Shown piece by piece: positions 1 through 6,074 of a stretch of 6,726 nt of DNA (its first letter is position 1; every line of letters starts with the position of its first letter). Origin of the DNA: AM-2324 sp042091035 (GTDB lineage Bacteria; Bacteroidota; Bacteroidia; Chitinophagales; Saprospiraceae); the NCBI GenBank assembly GCA_042091035.1, contig JBELIG010000178.1, positions 1 to 6,726 on the forward strand, read 5' to 3'. The notes beneath the pieces are model-generated. The model had not been told where the DNA came from, ran no database searches, and saw nothing but the letters and a program-made list of their open reading frames with translations. The position numbers and the translations under genes were made by a program.

Positions 1-2056
1 CAGAGGTGAACATCCCATTTGCTCCCTGAATATATAATGCAGGAGCTTGACCAGCTGCGCCTCCAATAAATATATCTGTTCGCCCATCGTTGTTTACATC
101 TGCTGTAGCGGAGCAAGGACCTAAGTTTGATTTTTTCTGCGGAAGCAAAAGTTGATCTCCATAATCATCATAGAATGTTTCTTTATGCAGAAAGTCAAGG
201 CCATAGTCCGCTGCATTTGCCGTTGTGAAAATATTGGATTCAGCGTCAGCCTCATTTTTTTGAGCAATCTTTGTATTTGATTCTTGAATCTCTACTAATT
301 GGTTTGCATCTTGGTTCTCAATAATACTTTGTTTGCCATTCATCCATGTTACTACGATCTTATCAACCTTTTTGCTTTGCCCGAGTCCAAAATGAATGCG
401 TGGATCAACGGAAGATAAGTAACCTTTTACTGGATAGTTGTCAATCGACTGATAGTTGTCACCATGATAAATTTCAACTTTCGCACCGACTCCGAAGGTG
501 TTTTTGTTTGCACCCTTTAAGGCAATAGTAAGATGATTTCCAGTATTCAGGTTTCTGTAAATACCAGTTTCGTCACTTGTATTATTTAGAATAAGATCAA
601 GATTTCCATCATTGTCTAAATCGGCATAGGCAGCACCACTCGTAAAGCTTGCTTGACCAAGACCTAATTCATAGGCTTTATTCTTAAATGTAAGATCTCC
701 TTGGTTGATATATAGATGGTTTTTTTGCTTTTGAGAAGGAAGCAGTGCAATAATACTATCTAAGGATAAACTTTGCTTTTTAGCCTCCAGTTGTTTTAGG
801 GTAATATTGGCATCTCTATTTGTTACATCTTTATAGATACCATTGCTTACAAATATGTCTTTGAGGCCGTCATTATTAAAATCAATAGCTAGAGGAGACC
901 AAGACCAATCTGTTTTTGCTATGCCAGCCATTTGTCCAATATCTGTGTATGTTCCATTGCCTAGATTTAGTTGAAGCATATTTGACATGTACTGATAATT
1001 ATAGCCATTGTTTACCATTTGCCAGAAATTATCTGTACTCATGGAGGCCATGTTTTCCTTGTTTCTTTTATGATCCTCTGCAAGCATATCCAATACCATC
1101 AGATCATTTTGTCCATCATTATTGATGTCGGAGTAATCAGAACCCATTGAATAAAAGGAAGTATGTGCAAAACGATTTTGAATTTCATCCTTGAATTGGC
1201 CGTTGCCTTGGTTGATATAGAGTATATCAGGATCTAAGTAATCATTGCAAACATAGATGTCAGGCCAAGAATCGTTGTTGAAGTCACCAATAGAGCAGGA
1301 TAGGCCCCAAGCTTTATTGGTTATTTTTGCTTGTTCTGTTACGTTGACAAAGCGATTACCTTTATTTTCAAACAGTTGATCTGATGATTCATATTCAACA
1401 TTGCTCTTGATTCTGTTACTAAGTACAGTACTATTTTTAAAGTCTATTCTGTGGTTTAGTTGATACATGTCAAGGTCACCATCCTTATCGTAGTCAAAGA
1501 AATACGCTTGGTTACTATAGCCTTCAAAATCTAGCCCCCATTGCGCAGCGCTTTCTACAAATGTTCCATTTTGCTTATTGATAAATAAAAGGTTCCTCCT
1601 TAAATTTGGATCTGGCATTGGTCCAGATCTACTGACATATATGTCTAACCATCCATCAGCATTTACATCAGCCATACTAACACCAGTGCTCCATCCTGAG
1701 CTAGAGCTTAAACCTGCATTAGCTGTAATATCAGTAAATTTGAAGTCTCCATTATTTAGAAAGAGACGATCAGAGCCGTAATTGGATATTAGATATATAT
1801 CTGTAAGTCCATCATTGTTTATATCTCCAACAGCAACACCCGCTCCTCCATATATATAAGGATAAGAGATGAAGTTAAATTGTGGCGTTTCTATGAATTT
1901 ATTTTGAAATTTTATGCCAGTATAAACAGATTCCATTTTCTGGAATCCTTTAGTGGCATTGTCTGTTTTTTCCTGCTCTTGAGTGCAAGAGAAAGGAATG
2001 AAACAAATAATTACAAACGAAAGAAATGTAGTTATGCTTGTAGTCTTAAAAATCAT
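1..2056 (-). CDS. FG-GAP/VCBS-repeat lipoprotein with UnbV (ASPIC/CRTAC1-type) domain, 3' part cut off
   Basis: The frame is open from ATG 2056 to the left edge (685 residues, no stop), so the C-terminus is missing. Residues 1-23 form a hydrophobic signal ending PFS before Cys24, a plausible lipobox of the relaxed Bacteroidota kind, so the product is probably a lipoprotein anchored in the outer membrane or on the surface. Calcium-loop motifs of the D-x-[DN]-x-D-G-x-x-D type begin at about residues 78, 130, 188, 258, 310, 392, 479 and 653, as expected for beta-propeller FG-GAP/VCBS blades; the one at 258 has Ser in place of Gly. An ASPIC/UnbV domain lies at about 506-590 (GVGAKVEI, GYLSSVDPRIHFGLG, NQLVEI). 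The segment after it (FLHKETFYDDYGDQLLLP, then another repeat) shows that a second propeller begins, and relatives reach roughly 1,100 residues. The ligand is unknown; binding of polysaccharide or protein outside the cell is inference. It follows the SET gene by 13 bp and probably shares its transcript. Confidence 0.9.
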   Translation of the reverse strand, partial: MIFKTTSITTFLSFVIICFIPFSCTQEQEKTDNATKGFQKMESVYTGIKFQNKFIETPQFNFISYPYIYGGAGVAVGDINNDGLTDIYLISNYGSDRLFLNNGDFKFTDITANAGLSSSSGWSTGVSMADVNADGWLDIYVSRSGPMPDPNLRRNLLFINKQNGTFVESAAQWGLDFEGYSNQAYFFDYDKDGDLDMYQLNHRIDFKNSTVLSNRIKSNVEYESSDQLFENKGNRFVNVTEQAKITNKAWGLSCSIGDFNNDSWPDIYVCNDYLDPDILYINQGNGQFKDEIQNRFAHTSFYSMGSDYSDINNDGQNDLMVLDMLAEDHKRNKENMASMSTDNFWQMVNNGYNYQYMSNMLQLNLGNGTYTDIGQMAGIAKTDWSWSPLAIDFNNDGLKDIFVSNGIYKDVTNRDANITLKQLEAKKQSLSLDSIIALLPSQKQKNHLYINQGDLTFKNKAYELGLGQASFTSGAAYADLDNDGNLDLILNNTSDETGIYRNLNTGNHLTIALKGANKNTFGVGAKVEIYHGDNYQSIDNYPVKGYLSSVDPRIHFGLGQSKKVDKIVVTWMNGKQSIIENQDANQLVEIQESNTKIAQKNEADAESNIFTTANAADYGLDFLHKETFYDDYGDQLLLPQKKSNLGPCSATADVNNDGRTDIFIGGAAGQAPALYIQGANGMFTS

Positions 2057-2069
2057 AGCTCATTTGAGT

Positions 2070-2462
2070 TTAGTATTCGGTAAACCATAATTGGTCCGCT
2101 CCTTTTTTATCTCCAGAATAGCTGATTAGAATTTCCGCTCCAGCAGCTATACCTTTTATACATTCAATATAAATTGTACTTGCATCTGCATCTATAAGTA
2201 TTTCAGCGTTCGGGTTTTTAGCATGGTTGTAAAGAGAACCATATCCAAGCGCAATGCATGCAGGGTTTTCTTTATCATTCAAAAGAAAATAATAATTATA
2301 AAGGATTGTCTTATCAATGATCGCCACTTGATCCTTTGGTATTTTTATCAAAGGACATATTTCTATTAATTCTCCTTCCTTGATTCCGTTTGCGCAAAAC
2401 ATTCCTCTACCTCTTTTTTCTGTTTCAGCTACATATAATCCTGGTATTTGCTGTAGACTCAT
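2070..2462 (-). CDS. small SET-domain protein, putative protein-lysine methyltransferase
   Basis: A complete 130-residue protein that is almost only a SET domain. The expected motifs appear in order: RGRGMF at residues 17-22 (the Gly-rich S-adenosylmethionine site, normally xGxG), the hallmark YNHAKNPNAE at 78-87 (family NHxxxPN, residues Asn79-His80 and Pro84-Asn85), and AGAEILISYSGD at 107-118 (family GEEL.xxY, with catalytic-type Tyr115). The final WFTEY may cover the substrate channel. Cys of the eukaryotic NHSC motif is absent and there is no post-SET zinc cluster, as in compact viral and bacterial SET proteins. It should be cytoplasmic, moving a methyl group from S-adenosylmethionine to a lysine of an unknown protein. 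No signal peptide is seen. ATG 2462 is chosen because the SET fold begins soon after it and a -7-like box lies 15 bp upstream. It is the first gene of a likely two-gene operon with the FG-GAP lipoprotein. Confidence 0.85.
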   Translation of the reverse strand: MSLQQIPGLYVAETEKRGRGMFCANGIKEGELIEICPLIKIPKDQVAIIDKTILYNYYFLLNDKENPACIALGYGSLYNHAKNPNAEILIDADASTIYIECIKGIAAGAEILISYSGDKKGADQLWFTEY

Positions 2463-2476
2463 AGGTGTGTTTTATC

Positions 2477-2484
2477 CAAATATG
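2477..2484 (-). promoter_or_regulatory. possible -7 promoter element of the SET/lipoprotein operon
   Basis: On the minus strand this reads CATATTTG, one mismatch from the Bacteroidota -7 consensus TAnnTTTG, and ends 14 bases before the SET start codon. No convincing TTTG -33 element lies upstream, so this is a weak call resting mainly on spacing similar to the other genes here. Confidence 0.35.
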
Positions 2485-2610
2485 AGCATTTGATAGGATT
2501 CTTTAAAATTTACGTTGATATAATTTAGCGTTTTAAAACACAGACTGTAATTTAATTGCTATTTTTTGGCTTATTTTAAAAATAAAATGCATGCTTAGGT
2601 TTTTATTTTT

Positions 2611-2618
2611 TAGATTTG
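2611..2618 (+). promoter_or_regulatory. -7 promoter element (TAGATTTG) of the TonB-dependent receptor
   Basis: TAGATTTG is a perfect match to the Bacteroidota consensus TAnnTTTG and ends 24 bases before ATG 2643. Transcription would begin at about 2624, giving a leader of roughly 20 bases. A clear -33 TTTG is not seen at the usual distance. The box covers the TTG at 2616 that could otherwise extend the gene upstream, which argues against that TTG being used. Confidence 0.55.
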
Positions 2619-2637
2619 TCTAAAAATAAATTTAGAC
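2618..2637. promoter_or_regulatory. perfect 7+7 bp inverted repeat, candidate operator
   Basis: GTCTAAA (2618-2624) and TTTAGAC (2631-2637) are perfect inverted copies separated by six bases. The repeat begins on the last base of the -7 box and spans the predicted transcription start, where a bound dimeric repressor would block the polymerase. This fits regulation of a nutrient-uptake receptor, for example by a metal-responsive repressor, but the regulator cannot be named from the sequence. It could instead fold as a weak AT-rich hairpin in the leader. Confidence 0.5.
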
Positions 2638-2642
2638 GACAT

Positions 2643-4925
2643 ATGAAGAACCTTCTTGTAGCTTGTTTAGTGTTAACATTGAGCTTGTTTTCTTCAATTA
2701 TTTATAGTCAGAGTGACATTTCTTTCAGAGTACTTGGGGCGGGTGAACCCCTGCCATTTTCAAGTATTCGTATTGATTCAATAGATTTTCAAGACGTAAG
2801 TGACAGTAATGGACAGTTTGTTTTGAATAGTCTTGTCATTGGTGAAACCTATGACTTAAAGCTAAGATATCTAGGGTACCTTCCATTAGATACAGTATTT
2901 ACTTTGACTAAAGAAAGGAGGTCATTTGAGTTTTCTTTGGAAGCTGTTCCATTTGAATTGGATGAAATGGTAATCTCAGGCACTCGTACAAACAAACGAC
3001 GCTTAGAATCTGCGGTGGCAGTGAATGTAGTAAATGGTCGAACTTTTGAAATGACTAACTCAGGAACATTAGCAGAAGGTATGTGCTTCCAGCCGGGGCT
3101 TCGTGTAGAAACAGATTGTCAAACATGTAATTATACCCAGCTTAGAATGAATGGTCTGGCAGGTTCTTATACTCAAATACTGATTGATTCTCGACCTATC
3201 TTTTCTTCTATCATGTCCTTATACAGCCTAGAGCAGATTCCTGCTTCACAGATCGATCGAGTAGAGGTTATTCGAGGCGGAGGTTCAATACTTTATGGCG
3301 CTAATGCAATAGCAGGAACGGTTAACGTAATCACTAAACTGCCTAAAAACAATGAGTGGTCACTAAAACAGAGTATAAGCCGAATCAATCAACAATCCAA
3401 TGATCTGGCTTTTCAATTGAACGGTACAATAGTTGATGATGAACAGCAGAAAGGTATTTCATTTTACGCGAGTGATAGAAATCGTATGGAATATGATCAC
3501 AATGGAGATGGCTTTTCTGAATTACCACTACTAAGGACTACTTCCTTTGGTGCTAAATTCTTTTGGACACCAAATCCGGTGCATATGTTTGAGGGTAATC
3601 TTTGGAAGATATATTCATTCAGAAGGGGAGGTAATGCATTTGATCTTCCTGCGGATCAGGCAGATCAGGCAGAAGAGCGTGATCACAATATTTTGGCAGG
3701 AGGACTTAATTATACTTTCAAACCTAAAAGTAGATCCTATTGGGCAAATGCTTATTTGAGTTTCCAAGATACAGACCGAAGGCATTATACTGGGGTAGAT
3801 CAGTCTGATGGTTGGGGAAATACGGTAAGTAATACAATCGTTTCGGGTTTTCAGTTAAATAATAAGTGGAATACCAAACTAGGTGATCAGGTTCTGATTG
3901 CCGGTTATGAATATCAATTTGATTATACATTTGATGAGATAAAGGCCTATGATTTTATTATCGATCAGCGAATAGATCTTGGAGGTGTTTTTGTGCAAGG
4001 AGATTTCTCTTTAGGTAGAAAGTGGGCTGTGGTTAGTGGTTTGAGGTATAATACCCATACGAATCTTGATCGTCCAATTTTGACGCCACGCTTTAATCTA
4101 TTATTCAAGCCGAATGATTTGAACCAAATTCGAGCATCTTGGGCAAAAGGATTTAAGCCAGCCCAAGCATTTGAAACAGATATGCATATTGCATTTTCTG
4201 GAGGAGGAATTTCTAGGATTGAAGTGGCAGAAGATTTAGTAGAGGAAACCTCAAGAAGCTTTAATCTTTCTTGGGATTATAATAAGGCCAATCGAAAAAC
4301 GATATACGGATTTACCCTTTCAGCTTTTCATACGACTTTATTTGATGCTTTTGTATTAGAAGAGAAGGGTATTGATAGTTTGGGTAATCAAGTTTTGCTA
4401 AGACAAAATGGTGGGCTCTCAGTGGTCCAAGGTGTTAACTTTGAGGGGAGATGGAATTATGATCAATTGTTTCAGCTGGAAGCCGGTATCACCTTGCAAA
4501 CTTCAGCCTATGATCGACCTATCTATTGGTCAGAGGAGATCGATGGCAATGATGCATTTTTACGGACTCCGAATGATTACGGATTCTTAACCCTTGCCCT
4601 TTGGCCTGCATCCAAGTTTAATACAACACTCTCCGCTGTTTATACTGGGCCTATGCTAGTCCCTCACTTTGGAGGTGCTCCTGAGTTAGATTCGGATGAA
4701 CTTTATGAATCTAATCGATTTTTGGAGGTAAATTTAAAGTTTGACTACTTGATGCAACATCTAGGTTCGGCAACGGACTTAAAGCTGAGCTTTGGTGTTC
4801 AGAACCTATTTAATGCTTATCAGGACAATTTTGATAGCAGTAGATATAGAGATAGTAATTTTATTTATGGACCAGCGCGCCCACGAAGTCTTGTTTTTTC
4901 TGCTGTCTTGAGTTCTTCTAAATAG
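2643..4925 (+). CDS. TonB-dependent outer-membrane receptor, substrate unknown
   Basis: A complete 760-residue receptor that imports a ligand across the outer membrane using energy from TonB-ExbBD. Residues 1-23 are a signal peptide (cut near SQ/S). Residues 25-100 are a carboxypeptidase-regulatory-like domain common in Bacteroidota receptors. A TonB-box-like stretch (ELDEMVISGTR) is at 105-115. The plug is at about 120-232, with QLRMNGL at 166-172, QILIDSRPIF at 178-187 and RVEVIRGGGSILYGANAIAG at 206-225. The rest is a 22-strand-type barrel ending in a conserved NLFNAYQDNFD...YGPARPR segment (721-749). The plug has Cys148, Cys159 and Cys162, the last two forming CQTC. A DHNGDGF loop at 285-291 resembles a calcium site. 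The start is ATG 2643, not TTG 2616, because the signal peptide begins there and a promoter box covers the TTG. There is no partner transporter or SusD gene beside it, so the substrate (iron chelate, heme, corrinoid, copper or other) is undetermined. Confidence 0.93.
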   Translation: MKNLLVACLVLTLSLFSSIIYSQSDISFRVLGAGEPLPFSSIRIDSIDFQDVSDSNGQFVLNSLVIGETYDLKLRYLGYLPLDTVFTLTKERRSFEFSLEAVPFELDEMVISGTRTNKRRLESAVAVNVVNGRTFEMTNSGTLAEGMCFQPGLRVETDCQTCNYTQLRMNGLAGSYTQILIDSRPIFSSIMSLYSLEQIPASQIDRVEVIRGGGSILYGANAIAGTVNVITKLPKNNEWSLKQSISRINQQSNDLAFQLNGTIVDDEQQKGISFYASDRNRMEYDHNGDGFSELPLLRTTSFGAKFFWTPNPVHMFEGNLWKIYSFRRGGNAFDLPADQADQAEERDHNILAGGLNYTFKPKSRSYWANAYLSFQDTDRRHYTGVDQSDGWGNTVSNTIVSGFQLNNKWNTKLGDQVLIAGYEYQFDYTFDEIKAYDFIIDQRIDLGGVFVQGDFSLGRKWAVVSGLRYNTHTNLDRPILTPRFNLLFKPNDLNQIRASWAKGFKPAQAFETDMHIAFSGGGISRIEVAEDLVEETSRSFNLSWDYNKANRKTIYGFTLSAFHTTLFDAFVLEEKGIDSLGNQVLLRQNGGLSVVQGVNFEGRWNYDQLFQLEAGITLQTSAYDRPIYWSEEIDGNDAFLRTPNDYGFLTLALWPASKFNTTLSAVYTGPMLVPHFGGAPELDSDELYESNRFLEVNLKFDYLMQHLGSATDLKLSFGVQNLFNAYQDNFDSSRYRDSNFIYGPARPRSLVFSAVLSSSK
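3654..3671 (+). repeat. two tandem copies of a 9-bp unit inside the receptor gene
   Basis: GATCAGGCA occurs twice in direct tandem and encodes Asp-Gln-Ala twice in the barrel part of the receptor. The unit is a multiple of three, so gain or loss of a copy would keep the frame and slightly change a probable loop. It may be chance. Confidence 0.5.
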
Positions 4926-4966
4926 AAAAAAGCCCCAATCAATATTTATTGATTGGGGCTTTTTTT
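4926..4966. terminator. bidirectional intrinsic terminator between convergent genes
   Basis: A perfect 13-bp stem (4931-4943 with 4948-4960; arms AGCCCCAATCAAT and ATTGATTGGGGCT) closes a 4-base loop. It is flanked by A5 on the left and T6 on the right, so it presents a GC-rich hairpin followed by a U-tract on both strands. It starts directly after the receptor stop codon, and its right T-tract runs into the stop codon of the DUF3050 gene at 4965-4967, so it can end both transcripts. Confidence 0.92.
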
Positions 4967-5732
4967 AAGCAGCTAATATAGCATTGATGCCATTCCAGAG
5001 TTCTATTCTGGTTTGCATGGCTTGCTTTGCGACCGCTGTAGCTTCTTTCCATTTTTCATCGTCTTCTCCACATAGTCTTTCAACTAGTTCCAAGGATAAT
5101 GGACCATGTTCATCACCGTCGACTTCTATGTGTCTTTCTAGATAATAGATCAGTTTACTGCAATCTACATTTTCAGATTGACTCAAATGTTTTACCATTC
5201 CAATGAACATATCGGGGATAAGATCCTCTCGGCCGAATGTAAATGCAGAAGCAATTAAATGTGGCTTATTGCTTTCAATTACAGAGAATGTAAATCTTAA
5301 GAAATTGGCAGCCACTTCACTCACCTTATTCTCTTTGATAGACGCTTCGATAGATTTGCTCTGGTTTATGCTGTTCAGAAATGCTTTTATGCCAGTGGTA
5401 TCTGCTTTGATTTGATCCATAGCATCAAGATACATTTCAAAGTGACTCTTGATCTCTCCAGATTCATTAAGGTCACACTCTTCGCCAAGGACTATTTCAT
5501 TAACAAATCGCGCTAGAGTAGGAGCTTCGTTTGGTCTCCATGGCACCTGTGTGCATGTAACATGATTTTGAAGCGCTTTTAAAAGCGACATAAAATCCCA
5601 CACCGCAAATATATGTTCTTCCATAAATTTATGGAGATCATCTATATGCATAAGATTAGCATATAGGGGGTGGTCAGTTAGTTGATCCTTAATGGATTCG
5701 ACTTCTTTTATTAGGTTGTTCAGTTGACTCAC
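4965..5732 (-). CDS. DUF3050 family protein, heme-oxygenase-like fold
   Basis: A 255-residue soluble, mostly helical protein matching the DUF3050 family by pattern: DHPLY at residues 20-24, then FMEEHIFAVWDFMSLLK at 36-52, TCTQVPWRP at 59-67, FTFGREDLIPDMF at 164-176 and YLERHIEVDGDEHGPL at 197-212. The Glu/His pairs (Glu38/Glu39/His40, His97, Glu169, then His201-x3-Asp205-x3-His209) recall the ligand layout of heme-oxygenase-like diiron oxygenases, but metal binding is inference and no reaction is assigned. The start chosen is GTG 5732. An in-frame TTG at 5750 would add six residues, but it lies inside a TATATTTG promoter box, and GTG puts HPLY about 20 residues from the N-terminus, as I recall for relatives. 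No SD is seen. It converges on the TonB receptor and shares its terminator; its TAA stop lies in the T-tract. It is probably a single-gene transcript. Confidence 0.85.
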   Translation of the reverse strand: MSQLNNLIKEVESIKDQLTDHPLYANLMHIDDLHKFMEEHIFAVWDFMSLLKALQNHVTCTQVPWRPNEAPTLARFVNEIVLGEECDLNESGEIKSHFEMYLDAMDQIKADTTGIKAFLNSINQSKSIEASIKENKVSEVAANFLRFTFSVIESNKPHLIASAFTFGREDLIPDMFIGMVKHLSQSENVDCSKLIYYLERHIEVDGDEHGPLSLELVERLCGEDDEKWKEATAVAKQAMQTRIELWNGINAILAA

Positions 5733-5747
5733 TTGTGCTCTTTTTTG

Positions 5748-5755
5748 CAAATATA
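5748..5755 (-). promoter_or_regulatory. -7 promoter element (TATATTTG) of the DUF3050 gene
   Basis: On the minus strand TATATTTG is a perfect TAnnTTTG match ending 15 bases before the GTG start at 5732. The upstream -33 region is T-rich but lacks a clear TTTG. The box includes the TTG that would be the longer start codon. Confidence 0.5.
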
Positions 5756-5837
5756 TGCCTGCTTTATTTCTGAAAAATGAATCTGTGACTGTTTTTAAAA
5801 AGATTTACACATTTCTTACCAAACTACCCTCAGGAAG

Positions 5838-5851
5838 TTAGCAAATGCTAA
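5838..5851. repeat. 14-bp palindrome TTAGCA-AA-TGCTAA
   Basis: Two 6-bp arms, TTAGCA and TGCTAA, flank a central AA. It directly abuts the long hairpin and lies about 85 bp upstream of the DUF3050 -7 box. It has the shape of a dimeric regulator site, but no regulator can be named and chance cannot be excluded in AT-rich DNA. Confidence 0.45.
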
Positions 5852-5884
5852 AAAGCGTTGTTGCTTTGGTAGCAACAACGCTTT
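5852..5884. terminator. perfect 14-bp stem hairpin, terminator-like, with no parent gene
   Basis: Arms AAAGCGTTGTTGCT (5852-5865) and AGCAACAACGCTTT (5871-5884) pair perfectly around a 5-base loop. On the minus strand the stem ends in TTTTT; on the plus strand it is followed by an interrupted T-rich run, so it could end transcription either way. No gene ends nearby, since both flanking genes point away. It may therefore end an unannotated small RNA or insulate the two promoters. Another possibility is a stray repeat element. Confidence 0.6.
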
Positions 5885-6047
5885 ATTTTAATGGCGATTA
5901 AACAAAAACTTGGCATAAAGAACATCATGAACATTCAATCGTCCTTTGTCACCGTTATGACAAATATGTAGCTAAAAGCTGTAAAGATAAATACCCTTTA
6001 ATCGTGATTATCGCTTGTCTAAAATTTTTTTTGCTATAATGTTTTTC

Positions 6048-6055
6048 TATGTTTG
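6048..6055 (+). promoter_or_regulatory. -7 promoter element (TATGTTTG) of the alpha/beta hydrolase
   Basis: TATGTTTG is a perfect match to TAnnTTTG, ending 19 bases before ATG 6075 and predicting a leader of about 14 bases. The TTTG at 6030-6033 is closer than the usual -33 spacing, so the -33 element is weak or absent. Confidence 0.5.
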
Positions 6056-6074
6056 GGACCTAAATGTCGCAATA

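Larger units (their letters stand above)
5756..6047. other. non-coding region between divergent DUF3050 and hydrolase genes
   Basis: This stretch of nearly 300 bases lies between two divergent promoters. It holds a 14-bp palindrome (5838-5851), a long hairpin (5852-5884) and a short TAATC-GT-GATTA inverted repeat (5999-6010) about 40 bp ahead of the hydrolase -7 box. The longest start-to-stop frame noted is 26 codons from ATG 5891, with no supporting signal. I see no tRNA or known riboswitch. A small RNA ended by the hairpin is possible on either strand. Confidence 0.6.

Noticed and set aside
346..2083. Four short plus-strand frames (346-528, 916-1125, 1578-1781, 1880-2083)
   Set aside because: They lie antisense to the continuous FG-GAP lipoprotein frame, show no family motif, and are composition shadows of it.
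3547..4590. Short frames inside the receptor gene (3547-3759 plus, 3724-3930 minus, 4408-4590 plus)
   Set aside because: The receptor reads unbroken through this area with clear homology features; these are other-frame shadows.
2643..4925. A SusC-type receptor in a polysaccharide utilisation locus
   Set aside because: At 760 residues it is shorter than typical SusC proteins (about 1,000), and no SusD, glycosidase or regulator gene is beside it.
5203..5415. Plus-strand frame of 70 codons opposite the DUF3050 gene
   Set aside because: It is fully antisense to a conserved-family protein and has no recognisable motif.
5891..5971. 26-codon frame starting at ATG 5891 after the hairpin
   Set aside because: It has no ribosome site, no promoter box in the right place and no recognisable peptide character. 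It could be a small peptide but is not supportable.
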